64,000 bases of DNA, taken from the NCBI RefSeq assembly GCF_010500865.1, contig NZ_JAAAWN010000012.1, positions 62,001-126,000 of the forward strand. Reading direction: 5' to 3'. A program made the position numbers and the translations under genes. This stretch comes from Alteromonas profundi. Lineage in GTDB: Bacteria > Pseudomonadota > Gammaproteobacteria > Enterobacterales > Alteromonadaceae. The notes under the pieces were generated by a model. It did not search any database. It had not been told where the DNA came from and saw only the letters and a program-made list of their open reading frames with translations. Shown here piece after piece: positions 34,431-45,889 of the stretch. How positions within the stretch are numbered: position 1 is the stretch's first letter; each line of letters begins with the position of its first letter.

Positions 34431-35009
34431 ATGCCTAAGTTTTCCGTTTCAACTGCGACCGCAAACATGCAAAATAACAGTAAAATTGTACTTTTTAACA
34501 AGCCTTTTCAAGTCCTTTCTCAGTTTACCGACGGTGAAGGCCGAGAGACACTGAAGGACTATATTGATATACCAGACGTCTACGCAGCTGGCAGATTAGA
34601 CCGTGACTCCGAGGGTCTATTGGTGCTGACCAATGATGGCAAACTACAACACAAACTCGCGCACCCTGAGGCAAAAACCAGTAAAACGTACTGGGTACAA
34701 GTAGAAGGGATCCCCCACGAAAAAGCGCTAGAGGCTTTGCGCAATGGGGTTGAGCTAAAAGACGGTATGACAAGGCCTGCAAAGGTTAAACGTATAGAGC
34801 CACCCGAGGTATGGGAGCGTCATCCCCCCGTTCGTTTTCGCCAAGCCATTCCCACCAGTTGGCTAGCTATCACTATAAGCGAAGGACGAAATCGGCAAGT
34901 TCGCCGTATGACTGCCCATGTGGGTAATCCTACGTTACGACTTATCCGTTATCGCGTAGGCAATTGGACCATTGATGGTATCGACAACGGCGCGTATCTT
35001 GTCCTGTAG
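34431..35009 (+). CDS. rluE: 23S rRNA pseudouridine synthase RluE-like
   Basis: An RsuA-family pseudouridine synthase without an N-terminal S4 domain, 192 residues long. The catalytic Asp57 lies in [17 protein letters not shown], and the C-terminal [15 protein letters not shown] motif is intact. E. coli RluE modifies U2457 of 23S rRNA; the short form and the [12 protein letters not shown] start match RluE better than RluB or RluF. The true start may be a few codons later (ATG at residue 13, MQNNSK). A single-gene unit. Confidence 0.92.
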   Translation: MPKFSVSTATANMQNNSKIVLFNKPFQVLSQFTDGEGRETLKDYIDIPDVYAAGRLDRDSEGLLVLTNDGKLQHKLAHPEAKTSKTYWVQVEGIPHEKALEALRNGVELKDGMTRPAKVKRIEPPEVWERHPPVRFRQAIPTSWLAITISEGRNRQVRRMTAHVGNPTLRLIRYRVGNWTIDGIDNGAYLVL

Positions 35010-35295
35010 CAACACAGGTATTCATGCTACGGGTTGAGGCCTGTGGGTTAAGTAAGACGTTCGATTTTTCTATGTGGTGATTTTACGTTAACGAATTTGC
35101 GGTAGTAGCGTTTTGGCATTACATATAGCCTTTTATTCCTATCCGCCCCCTATTGTTACCCTTGAAAGTAACCAAAACAGGCTTATTTAATTCGCAATCT
35201 TTGGACGGCTAAAGAAGTTTTACTTTAGACGTCTGAAATGTGTGAACTGGCTAGATTATTCTGTTAAAATCCGCCACCTTTAAACCCAGCCAAAT

Positions 35296-36422
35296 ATGAG
35301 TGTGAATCACGTTGTGACTGATATTGAATCAAATGCTAGCAAAAAAGTTATCGTCGGCATGTCCGGCGGCGTCGACTCTTCTGTTTCTGCTTACCTCCTT
35401 CAACAGCAGGGGTATCAGGTAGAAGGCCTGTTTATGAAGAACTGGGAAGAGGATGATAATGACGAATATTGCTTAGCGGCTGAAGATTTAAAAGATGCAC
35501 AAGCGGTAGCTGATAAGCTCGGCATTGAACTTCACACTATCAACTTTGCGGCAGAGTACTGGGACAATGTATTTGAGTACTTCTTAGCCGAGTACAAAGC
35601 GGGCCGTACCCCAAATCCCGATATCATGTGCAACAAAGAAATTAAGTTTAAAGCGTTTCTTGAATTTGCAGCGGAAGACTTGGGCGCTGATTATATTGCT
35701 ACCGGCCATTATGTTCGTCGCCGTGAAGTTAACGGCAAATGGCAATTATTACGCGGCTTAGACACCAATAAAGACCAAAGCTATTTTCTTTATACTCTTG
35801 GTGAAGAACACGTAGCAAAGACCCTTTTCCCTGTAGGCGATATTGAAAAGCCATTAGTACGCAAAATTGCCGAAGAGCAAGGCTTAGTAACCCATGACAA
35901 AAAAGACTCTACGGGTATTTGTTTTATTGGTGAACGTAAATTTAAAGACTTTTTGTCTCGCTACCTTCCAGCTCAGCCTGGCACTATAGAAACTGCCGAA
36001 GGCCAAGTGATCGGTCAACACGAAGGTTTGATGTACCATACATTAGGCCAGCGTAAAGGCTTGCATATTGGCGGACTCGCTGAGTTCGGTGATGAACCTT
36101 GGTACGTGGTTGACAAAGATGTTGAGCGCAATGTCTTGATTGTAGGGCAAGGTGCCGACCACCCTCGCCTCTACTCAAAGGGGTTAGTTGCTAAGCAATT
36201 ACATTGGGTAGATCGAAAAGACGTTGACGGCTCATTTCGCGCAGTGGTGAAAACCCGTTATCGCCAAACAGACATCCCTTGCACAATTAGTCCTGTGAAT
36301 GGCGATCAAATAGAAGTCATTTTCGATGAGCCACAAAAGGCTGTTACGCCCGGCCAATCTGCTGTGTTTTATCAAGATGAGGTTTGTCTTGGCGGTGGAA
36401 TTATTGAGAGCTATATCCGTTG

Positions 36423-36423
<1 letters not shown>
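35296..36423 (+). CDS. mnmA: tRNA-specific 2-thiouridylase MnmA
   Basis: Thiolates U34 of tRNA-Lys, -Glu and -Gln using sulfur relayed by the Tus proteins. The 375-residue protein has the PP-loop ATP motif GMSGGVDSS at 21-29, the catalytic Cys112 ([12 protein letters not shown]) and the partner Cys209 ([10 protein letters not shown]). The N-terminus is about ten residues longer than in E. coli. Its stop overlaps the hflD start by one base, the conserved mnmA-hflD-purB arrangement. Confidence 0.97.
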
Positions 36424-38431
<2,008 letters not shown>

Positions 38432-38454
38432 CGAGTGCGTTAGTGCCTTATATT

Positions 38455-38483
38455 AAAAGCGCGGTAATTACCGCGCTTTTTTT
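38455..38483 (+). terminator. Rho-independent terminator after purB
   Basis: A 26-bp perfect palindrome (arms AAAAGCGCGGTAA) is followed by TTTG. It lies 24 bp after the purB stop and closes the mnmA-hflD-purB operon. The downstream cyclase gene begins only about 15 bp later. Confidence 0.9.
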
Positions 38484-38498
38484 GTTTTGGAACTTCGT

Positions 38499-39710
38499 AT
38501 GACACCAAAAACTGACACGTTAAAAGTGAAGGCTCTGCTTATCAACACCAGCCGCCTTTATGCCGTTGGGCTGTGTTGCCAAATACCTTTACTCATCGCC
38601 TTTGCCCCTCGCCCCGCTGCGTGGATTAACTTATTAACGCATGTTGCCATTGCCCTTAGTGCGGTTATTTTTTGCTATGCCAATTTTGTGCGAACAGGGC
38701 GTACACTTCTGCTTCTTGGCTATTTTTCCTATCTTGTTGGCGCTACCTTGATATGGCAAAAAGACCTCTATATTCAACACTTTTTACTTATCGGCTGTTT
38801 GTGTAGCGCATTTTATTTTAATTACAAAGAGCAATATTTAAAACTGTTTTGGGGGTGGCTATACGCCGTTTCCTTTTGTGTTATTGATATTCACTTTAGT
38901 TTTTCGTTAGCCGGATGGGAAGCTGCTATTCGCCGCGGCAATGCACTGTCGCTTACTTTAACGTGTGTGGCAGTGATAACGGCAACCCATAAATACAATC
39001 AGCATCGTTGGAATGCGCTAAAACAACAGTTTACGCGAGCACGGGATTTGCTCTACCAATCTACGCCCGCGGTACAGCTTATCTTCGACTCCAGTGAGGT
39101 TAAGCGCCAGCATTTTCAGTTTTGCTGTGTATTGTTCGCCGATGTTAAGGGCTATCAACAGCTGGTTGAACGCTATGGAGAAACAGCGGTTATTGATAAG
39201 CTCGATGGCTTCTACAATACCCTTGATCATGTTGCTGCTACATGTAGCGTTTACCCCCTTAAAACCAATGGAGATGAATATATGGCTGTGTGCGGTATTG
39301 GTGATTCAGCACATAAGGCGGGCGTTCACGTATCCAATATTGTTGCTTTCGGCGAACAAATTAGCCATGGTTTTGCGCAATTCAGTTGCGCTCAAAATTG
39401 GCCCTGTCAAATTCGTATTGGTATTGCCACCGGCCCGGTAAGTGCCGGTATGCCCAACCGACAACACGGTACCTTTGATGTGTGGGGTAAAACAGTTAAT
39501 ACCGCCGCCATGCTTGAACAAGGCGCTGAGGTAAATACGCTTGTGCTTTGCCCTTCCAGTTATCAACACTTACCCGCCCATCGCCAGCAAGCATTTAGGC
39601 GCGTAAATATAACTGCCAAAGTAGGTAACTTATCTGCGTATTGCATTATTGTCAGTGGCATGTCTAAAAATAAAAGCATTATAAATGCGCTAAGCAATCC
39701 GGACGTATGA
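38499..39710 (+). CDS. Membrane-anchored adenylate/guanylate cyclase domain protein with altered active site
   Basis: From the ATG at 38499 (an in-frame TTG at 38487 abuts the terminator and is less likely) the protein has 403 residues. The first ~165 residues form about five or six membrane segments. A class III nucleotide cyclase domain follows (about 205-360). The two metal-binding Asp residues (D215 in LFADVKG, D259 in TNGDEY), the adenine-selecting Lys255 and Asp327 (FDVWG) and the transition-state Asn334 are all present. The transition-state Arg, expected at 338 (VNxxxR), is Met. It may be a weak or regulatory cyclase, or use another arginine. Monocistronic. Confidence 0.85.
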   Translation: MTPKTDTLKVKALLINTSRLYAVGLCCQIPLLIAFAPRPAAWINLLTHVAIALSAVIFCYANFVRTGRTLLLLGYFSYLVGATLIWQKDLYIQHFLLIGCLCSAFYFNYKEQYLKLFWGWLYAVSFCVIDIHFSFSLAGWEAAIRRGNALSLTLTCVAVITATHKYNQHRWNALKQQFTRARDLLYQSTPAVQLIFDSSEVKRQHFQFCCVLFADVKGYQQLVERYGETAVIDKLDGFYNTLDHVAATCSVYPLKTNGDEYMAVCGIGDSAHKAGVHVSNIVAFGEQISHGFAQFSCAQNWPCQIRIGIATGPVSAGMPNRQHGTFDVWGKTVNTAAMLEQGAEVNTLVLCPSSYQHLPAHRQQAFRRVNITAKVGNLSAYCIIVSGMSKNKSIINALSNPDV

Positions 39711-39828
39711 CGGGGAGCAAACAGAAATTATCGAAACAGGGTGAGTTACCTAACTTGCTACCCTGCTTTACTGGTAAGGCGCTTTTGAATACCGCATAAT
39801 ATGCGCCTTATTTTACGTGGGCTTCGTT

Positions 39829-40944
39829 ATGCAAACCTTTGATATCGATCATTTCCTTTCCCACTATTGGCAGCAAAAGCCAGTAGTAATACGCGGTTTA
39901 TTCACTGAATTTTCAGATCCTATCGATGAACATGACTTGGCAGGGTTAGCGCAAGAAGAAGAGGTTGATAGCCGTATCATTCGATGTGTTGACGATAAGT
40001 GGGATGTTGAGCAGGGTCCGATCACGGATTTCGCGTCGGCATGTAAGGGCGCATGGACTTTATTGGTGCAAGGGGTAGACCGTTATATTCACGATGTTGC
40101 CCCCGTTATAGAGCCATTTCGTTTTTTACCTAACTGGCGCTTGGACGACCTTATGGTTAGCTTTGCCAGCAAAGATGCCGGTGTTGGCGCGCATATCGAC
40201 TTGTATGATGTATTTTTAGTACAAGGCAAGGGCAGTCGCCGCTGGCGGGTAGGCCCCCCCGGGGGCTATGATGGGATATTCCCCCACCCCAAACTAAAAC
40301 AGATTGCTGGTTTCGACCCTGTCATAGACGAAGTACTGCAGCCAGGGGATGTGCTTTATATTCCCCCGGGTTGGCCCCATGATGGCAAGGCATTAGAAGA
40401 TTGCCTAACCTATTCAGTGGGCTTTCGAGCGCCTGATACCCATCAGTTAGCCGACAGTTTGTCATTTATGCTAGAAAGTGGCGCAGGTAACGCTATGTAT
40501 ACCGATGCTAAGCGCTCCCCTGCTGAACTGCCTGCCCTTATCAGTGAAAGTGAAATACAAACCCTAAAAGAGCAACTAATTAAAACCATACAGTCTGATG
40601 ATTTTACTCACGCTATGTTAGCGTCATTAAGTGAACAAGGACTACCAGAGTATCCGCCAGAACAACTTTATAGTCAGCAAGATGTGACAGAGGCGTTTAA
40701 CGCTGGTATTCCCCTTGCCAGTGCCCCTGGCGTACGTGGCATAGCCTTGGCCACTGATAGGAGTGGGGTGTTCTATATTAATGGTGAAGGTTTCAGTTAT
40801 ACGGCTGATGATGAAGATTGGGCCGAAATACTGGTTAATTCCCATATTATAGACGTACAAATGCGCGATAAGCCGCCGAGTTTTGCATTTTTCGAAACCT
40901 TAACTACACTGATTAATAAGGGTTATTGGGAATGGTTAGGTTAG
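39829..40944 (+). CDS. roxA: Ribosomal protein uL16 arginine hydroxylase, RoxA/YcfD family
   Basis: An Fe(II)/2-oxoglutarate-dependent JmjC-type oxygenase; E. coli RoxA (YcfD) hydroxylates Arg81 of ribosomal protein L16. The ATG at 39829 (a GTG four codons upstream is less likely) gives 371 residues, close to E. coli's 373. Iron ligands are H122 and D124 (AHIDLYDVF) and H184 (PPGWPHDGKALE). The C-terminal winged-helix-like part ends NKGYWEWLG, like the family. It is followed after 12 bp by a GNAT gene, probably co-transcribed. Confidence 0.92.
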   Translation: MQTFDIDHFLSHYWQQKPVVIRGLFTEFSDPIDEHDLAGLAQEEEVDSRIIRCVDDKWDVEQGPITDFASACKGAWTLLVQGVDRYIHDVAPVIEPFRFLPNWRLDDLMVSFASKDAGVGAHIDLYDVFLVQGKGSRRWRVGPPGGYDGIFPHPKLKQIAGFDPVIDEVLQPGDVLYIPPGWPHDGKALEDCLTYSVGFRAPDTHQLADSLSFMLESGAGNAMYTDAKRSPAELPALISESEIQTLKEQLIKTIQSDDFTHAMLASLSEQGLPEYPPEQLYSQQDVTEAFNAGIPLASAPGVRGIALATDRSGVFYINGEGFSYTADDEDWAEILVNSHIIDVQMRDKPPSFAFFETLTTLINKGYWEWLG

Positions 40945-40956
40945 TTAAATACTGTA

Positions 40957-41415
40957 ATGACGTTTACCATAGAGAGTGTTGATTGGGAACAACATCAAAG
41001 TAGACTTAAGGCGTTAAGGGAACATGTGTTTGTGCTAGAGTGGCAAATGCCCCGGGAAGCCGAGTTTGACGAACGGGATCATCACGCTTTTCATGTGTTG
41101 GTTATAGGGGAAAATAACACCCCTATCGCCACCGGCCGCCTTACCCGCTGCGGAGAGTTAGGTCGTATAGCAGTAAAACGAAAACATCGTCATCTATCAG
41201 TTTATCGGGCACTTTTTGCCGCCCTTATCGACCTTGCTAAACAACACAAAGTTCCTACCGTAAAAGTTAATTTAACCCTCGACAGCGTTTCCTACCATCA
41301 GCAGCTTGGCTTTAAAATTGATGGCCAAGTATTTATGGACGGCGGTGTACCAAGGCAAAAAATGTGCTGCCCAGCAGAGCGTTTTCCTCTGCCAGACGTA
41401 TCACAAATGCACTAA
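40957..41415 (+). CDS. GNAT-like N-acetyltransferase with unusual acetyl-CoA loop
   Basis: A 152-residue protein of the GNAT fold (ElaA/YjcF-like in layout): strands around FHVLVIGENNTPIATGRL, then GELGRIAVKRKHR, then a helix YRALFAALIDLAKQHK, and the C-terminal YHQLGFKIDG with VFMDGGVPRQKM. The pyrophosphate-binding loop, normally (R/Q)xxGxG/A, reads RHLSVY here: the usual glycines are His, Ser and Tyr. The substrate is unknown. It follows roxA by 12 bp and overlaps the convergent ydiJ-like gene by 4 bp. Confidence 0.82.
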   Translation: MTFTIESVDWEQHQSRLKALREHVFVLEWQMPREAEFDERDHHAFHVLVIGENNTPIATGRLTRCGELGRIAVKRKHRHLSVYRALFAALIDLAKQHKVPTVKVNLTLDSVSYHQQLGFKIDGQVFMDGGVPRQKMCCPAERFPLPDVSQMH

Positions 41416-44400
41416 GCCACTAACTGCAATAAACATTGCAATGGGTGTAGGGGTTTGAATTTTTCTATTCTTGCTACTTGGCTACGACAGGAATAGCCCG
41501 TTGCCATTACGTTATTTGATGGGTAGCGTTTCACTGCTTGTTCCCAACTTAAACCATAAATAGCCAAGGATCTTTCCTTTTGCTCTGCCTCGTGCCCATA
41601 GGTACCGGCCATGCCGCAGCAACCTACTGCAACAATATCTACAGGTTGATTGAGCTTATTGAAGATAGATTGCCATTGTTTTTCTGACGCGGGCATTGCC
41701 GTTTTCTCTGTACAGTGACTTAGCAATGCCAATGGCTGGGTCTTGGAACCTTTGGTTTTACGTTGCACTTTTTGCTGCCAAAGTGAATCTGGCACCATGG
41801 CTAACCATTCATGCACGGTAAGTACATGAAAATCACCCCGCGCTTCCCCCAACGCCTTAACATACTCGTCGCGATAGCAATGCACCAATGAAGCATCAAC
41901 GCCTACCATTGGAATATTTAGTGAAGCCACCTCGTTAAGAAAACCGGCCGTATTTTTTGCTGTATTGGCGAAACGACGTAGAAAGCCTTTTACGTGCTCA
42001 GGTTTACCATTGGGTTTGAACGGCAGTAACACAGGAGTGAAGCCTAACGCTTTAGTAAGAGAAACATAATCCTCTACTACCCCGGCATCATAAAAGCTTG
42101 TAAAAGGGTCTTGAACAATAAGTACGGTTTTACTTTTCTCATCATCACTGAGCTGATTTAGCCGGTCAAAATGATAGTGTGCTACTTTCTCTTTCACCCT
42201 ATTTGCTAACGTAGGCTGGGATAAAATAGGTGTATCAACATACCCCACTGCCTTTTCAATAGCGCCTTGCATCCAGCCTTGCTTTAAAAAGCCGTTCACC
42301 AAAGAGGGGGCTTTTGCCATTATCGGTGCCATACGTTCTATATTTGCCACCAAGTGATCTTTAAGCGGGCGCATATAACGCTGATAATAAATAGACAGAA
42401 ACTTAGACCTGAATTCAGGCACATCAACTTTTACCGGACACTGGCTAGAGCATGATTTACACGCCAAACAGCCATTCATCGCTTCAAGTACTTCGTGGGA
42501 AAAGTCATCTTGGTTGTGTGTCGCGCGGCTATTTCGCCATCGTTGCCACCACGAAGTATCAAACTGTTCTGCGGTGAGTGACTTGGTATCCACGCCCTCT
42601 TTACTTAACAAGCGTATCCATTCGCGGATAAGCCCTGCCCGCCCTTTAGGACTATGGCGTCTATCTTTTGTCACCTTGCTAGAGGGACACATAGGAGAGC
42701 GAGTATCATAATTGAAACAAAGGCCATTGCCGTTACATTCCATTGCTGGTGCAAAAGCTTGTTTAAACGCAATTGGGATAGTTCTATCTAAGGTGGCGCG
42801 TTTAGGATCGCTAACTTTAACCAGTTCATCATTGCTTCCTACTGGCGTACAAATTTTACCTGGGTTCATTTGGTTTAGTGGATCGAAAGCGCTTTTAATT
42901 TTGCGTAATTCGGTAAATAGCATATCGCCGAAAAATTCCGGGCCATATTCACTTCTAAAGCCTTTCCCATGCTCTCCCCACATTAAACCGCCGTATTTTG
43001 CGACCAGTGCAACCACTTCATCAGATATCTTATGCATTAATTTTTCTTGCTCAATATCGCATAAGTCTAATGCGGGGCGAACGTGCAATACCCCGGCATC
43101 AACATGGCCGAACATGCCGTACTGTAAGCCGTGGCTGTCAAGCAATGAACGAAATTCAAGAATAAAATCGGCAAGGTTTTCAGGCGGTACAGCAGTATCT
43201 TCTGCAAACGCAATGGGTTTTTGAACCCCTTTCGTTTTCCCTAGTAAGCCTACCGCTTTTTTGCGCATAGCGTAAATGCGACCTATATCGGCTTTATCAA
43301 AGGTAACTTGATAACCGATAACGCCGCCTTCACCCGTTTCAGCGGCTTTTGAGAGGCTAGCTTCAAGGGTAGCAATACGTTGTTTTATTTGCTCTTCATC
43401 GTTGCTGTTATATTCCACCATATTAAGGCCCAATAATTCTTTATTGGGCACATCGGTAATGAGGTCCGCGATGGAGTGCCAGATGATATCGGTTTTTGCT
43501 AGGTTGAGAACCTTTGAGTCCACAGTTTCAACCGACGTAGCATTTGCTGCCACCATGGCAGGCGCATGGCGAAGTGCAGATTCAAACGTGTCGTATTTAA
43601 TATTAACCAATGCTTTATAGGTAGCAATGGGCGTTAGCGATAATTTAGCTTCAGCCACCATGGCTAATGAGCCTTCTGCGCCGGTAATTAACCGGCTTAC
43701 ATCAATAGTCTCATTTTTATCGTTATAAGCATGTTCTAAGTCGTAACCGGTTAAGAAGCGATTTAAGCGTGGAAATTTAGCAATGATAGCCTTGCGCTTA
43801 TCCACACAAGTAGCGATAACTTGCCGTAAAATAGTGGCATAACTATCGCTGCCTTTTGCCATTTCTTTGGCTGCGGTTACACTCATAGGTGAGGTTTCGA
43901 GCACATCGCCATTAGCAAGCACCGACGTTAACCCCAATACATGATCGCTTGTTTTACCGTACACAAGTGAACCTTGACCAGACGCATCGGTACTTATCAT
44001 CCCCCCCACGGTAGCCCGGTTACTGGTAGAAAGATCCGGTGAAAAGAAAAATCCGTGGGGACGAAGTGCATCGTTTAGCGCATCTTTTACGACCCCGGCT
44101 TGCACCCTCACCCATTGCTCATCCACATTAATCTCTAATACTTTATTCATGTATCGAGAAACGTCGACGACAATGCCGTCGGTAAGACTTTGGCCGTTAG
44201 TACCTGTGCCGCCCCCTCGCGCTGAAAACTTCACTAGCGGATGCGAGTTTACCAGTTTGCCAAGTAAGGAAAGGTCTTCAACCCCAGTGGGAAACACCAC
44301 GGCTTGGGGGAGCTTTTGATACACTGAATTGTCGGTTGCTACCGCCAGTCGACTTGCATAACTGTACTCTATATCGCCCTTAAAGGCCGATGAAGACAAT

Positions 44401-44465
44401 GCATTAATATAGGCTTGATAATGTTCTGAAAGACTCTGCTTAGGTGCAACACGTGGCAAACTCAA
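41412..44465 (-). CDS. ydiJ: YdiJ family FAD/Fe-S oxidoreductase (D-2-hydroxyglutarate dehydrogenase-like)
   Basis: At 1017 residues it is almost exactly the length of E. coli YdiJ. The N-terminal FAD (PCMH) domain has GGGTGTNGQS at 84-93; the FAD-linked oxidase C-terminal domain follows. A 4Fe-4S motif (C666, C669, C672, C676 in CLACKSCSSQC) comes next, and a cysteine-rich CCG-type domain (VGCCGMAG) lies near the end. Some YdiJ members have been shown to oxidise D-2-hydroxyglutarate, so that is the likeliest reaction, with related D-2-hydroxyacids as alternatives. A single-gene unit. Confidence 0.92.
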   Translation of the reverse strand: MSLPRVAPKQSLSEHYQAYINALSSSAFKGDIEYSYASRLAVATDNSVYQKLPQAVVFPTGVEDLSLLGKLVNSHPLVKFSARGGGTGTNGQSLTDGIVVDVSRYMNKVLEINVDEQWVRVQAGVVKDALNDALRPHGFFFSPDLSTSNRATVGGMISTDASGQGSLVYGKTSDHVLGLTSVLANGDVLETSPMSVTAAKEMAKGSDSYATILRQVIATCVDKRKAIIAKFPRLNRFLTGYDLEHAYNDKNETIDVSRLITGAEGSLAMVAEAKLSLTPIATYKALVNIKYDTFESALRHAPAMVAANATSVETVDSKVLNLAKTDIIWHSIADLITDVPNKELLGLNMVEYNSNDEEQIKQRIATLEASLSKAAETGEGGVIGYQVTFDKADIGRIYAMRKKAVGLLGKTKGVQKPIAFAEDTAVPPENLADFILEFRSLLDSHGLQYGMFGHVDAGVLHVRPALDLCDIEQEKLMHKISDEVVALVAKYGGLMWGEHGKGFRSEYGPEFFGDMLFTELRKIKSAFDPLNQMNPGKICTPVGSNDELVKVSDPKRATLDRTIPIAFKQAFAPAMECNGNGLCFNYDTRSPMCPSSKVTKDRRHSPKGRAGLIREWIRLLSKEGVDTKSLTAEQFDTSWWQRWRNSRATHNQDDFSHEVLEAMNGCLACKSCSSQCPVKVDVPEFRSKFLSIYYQRYMRPLKDHLVANIERMAPIMAKAPSLVNGFLKQGWMQGAIEKAVGYVDTPILSQPTLANRVKEKVAHYHFDRLNQLSDDEKSKTVLIVQDPFTSFYDAGVVEDYVSLTKALGFTPVLLPFKPNGKPEHVKGFLRRFANTAKNTAGFLNEVASLNIPMVGVDASLVHCYRDEYVKALGEARGDFHVLTVHEWLAMVPDSLWQQKVQRKTKGSKTQPLALLSHCTEKTAMPASEKQWQSIFNKLNQPVDIVAVGCCGMAGTYGHEAEQKERSLAIYGLSWEQAVKRYPSNNVMATGYSCRSQVARIEKFKPLHPLQCLLQLVA

Positions 44466-44837
44466 TGCGATATAACCTCTGAAATATGTGTTGGGCGTTA
44501 GTATAACTAAGGCGCACTTGTGTCTCTATACAATTGAACTAATTTTCATGAGTTTTAATGCTATAAGCTAGAATATAAGGTAAGAATAGATAGCGTAGCG
44601 ACACTGCCTGACAAAGATATTTACATATTAATACGCGAGATTTACATTTCAGCTATTGGCAAACGCTGTACCGTACTACACAATCAGTACGTAATCTAAC
44701 ACGTTTATAAATGGCGTTTTCTCCTGTAGCGAAACACATTTTTTCAATTGCTAGGTATACTTGTTAGTTATACAACGCTTGCCAGGCGAACCACTAAGCT
44801 CGGTTTACGCGAAGCCAACAACATTAGGTAAACAACC
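44466..44837. other. 372-bp divergent intergenic region
   Basis: No open gene or convincing RNA fold. AT-rich, with promoter-like elements near 44745-44780 (TTGCTA ... TATAC) in front of the small membrane-protein gene; these are weak matches. Confidence 0.35.
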
Positions 44838-45062
44838 ATGAAAATAATTCGATTAACGTTAGGTGGGTTACTTCTCATCGCGGGTATATTACTAACGTTG
44901 CTGCCAGGCTCTATTTTACTGCTTATTGGCGGGCTAATGCTATTAAGCTACGACTGGCCTCGTGCTCGAGGGTGGCTTAAATTCAGTCAAGCCACTATGC
45001 GTAATAGCGCACGTAAGCTAGACCGTTTTATGTTGCTTCGAAAGCTTAATAAATTTAAGTAG
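44838..45062 (+). CDS. Small membrane protein, PGPGW-like
   Basis: A 74-residue protein with two close hydrophobic segments (about 7-22 and 26-38) joined by LLPGS. A basic cytoplasmic tail follows (RKLDRFMLLRKLNKFK). The LPGSxLLLIGGLMLLSYDWPRARGWL pattern recalls the putative transmembrane PGPGW family, but I am not certain. It starts at ATG 44838 after TAGGTAA. Function unknown. It lies about 320 bp ahead of the molybdenum hydroxylase genes and need not be linked to them. Confidence 0.65.
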   Translation: MKIIRLTLGGLLLIAGILLTLLPGSILLLIGGLMLLSYDWPRARGWLKFSQATMRNSARKLDRFMLLRKLNKFK

Positions 45063-45382
45063 AACAAAAGCATGAGGTAAGCCGTTGCGCGTCTGAAAAA
45101 GGTGTTGCAATATTGTGTAACGGCAATGTATCTATGCCTATACCTCTTATCTATTCCTCTACCTCGCTTGCCCATTCCTCTCATCTTCATAAATTCGCGA
45201 TGTTGTCATCGTACTTTACGCACTATTAATCTTTACTTTATGTTAATTTCTTCAACACGTGCTAGGGTTATAGCCTGTTGTAGGGCAATGACATTACACC
45301 CATTATTACCCACCTATGTTGTGAAACAGGCATCGCAATTTAGGGTATAAAGCTACATTCAAATACATTTGGAGACAACACC
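45063..45382. other. 320-bp intergenic region before the molybdenum hydroxylase genes
   Basis: No gene, terminator or repeat stands out. A TTTGGAGAC ribosome-binding site at about 45368-45376 serves the 2Fe-2S subunit gene. A promoter for that operon is expected here. Confidence 0.4.
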
Positions 45383-45889
45383 ATGGTAACGTTTTCCGTA
45401 AATGGCAAAACACATGAATTTAATGGCGATCCCACCACACCTGTACTTTGGTACTTACGTGATGAACTTAACCTGACGGGCCCTAAGTTTGGCTGTGGTA
45501 TGGCGCAATGCGGCGCATGTACCGTACATATTGATGGCACAGCGCAACGTTCATGTGTTTTGCCATTAGCGGCGGTAGCTGGTAAGAAAATCACCACAAT
45601 AGAAGGGTTAAGTAAAGACGGCGAACACCCGGTTCAGCAAGCGTGGGTGGAACATAAAGTGCCCCAGTGTGGTTTTTGCCAATGTGGACAGATGATGCAG
45701 GCGGCCAGCTTATTGGCTAGCAACTCCAATCCCAGTGATGATGAAATAGTAGCAAACATGTCTGGCAATATTTGCCGGTGTGGTACCTACCCGCGTATTC
45801 ATAAGGCGATAAAATCGGCGGCTAAAACCATGTCAGCAAATAACGGCGTTAACTACTTTAACCCAAATGACACGGAGGCATCGGCATGA
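45383..45889 (+). CDS. (2Fe-2S)-binding subunit of a xanthine dehydrogenase-family molybdoenzyme (IorA-like)
   Basis: Small electron-transfer subunit of 168 residues. The plant-type ferredoxin cluster ligands are C38, C43, C46 and C58. The second, all-helical 2Fe-2S domain has C96, C99, C131 and C133 ([20 protein letters not shown]). It resembles the alpha subunit of isoquinoline 1-oxidoreductase and related aldehyde oxidoreductases. It overlaps the large-subunit gene by four bases. No FAD subunit gene is adjacent, so electrons probably leave to a cytochrome or quinone. Confidence 0.92.
   Translation: MVTFSVNGKTHEFNGDPTTPVLWYLRDELNLTGPKFGCGMAQCGACTVHIDGTAQRSCVLPLAAVAGKKITTIEGLSKDGEHPVQQAWVEHKVPQCGFCQCGQMMQAASLLASNSNPSDDEIVANMSGNICRCGTYPRIHKAIKSAAKTMSANNGVNYFNPNDTEASA

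Noticed and set aside
42712..43224. 170-codon plus-strand frame within the ydiJ-like gene
   Set aside because: It lies wholly inside a conserved FAD/Fe-S oxidoreductase read on the other strand; a shadow of its codon usage.
45102..45350. 82-codon frame in the gap before the molybdoenzyme genes
   Set aside because: Its composition is erratic, no ribosome-binding site was seen, and it resembles no family; treated as non-coding.
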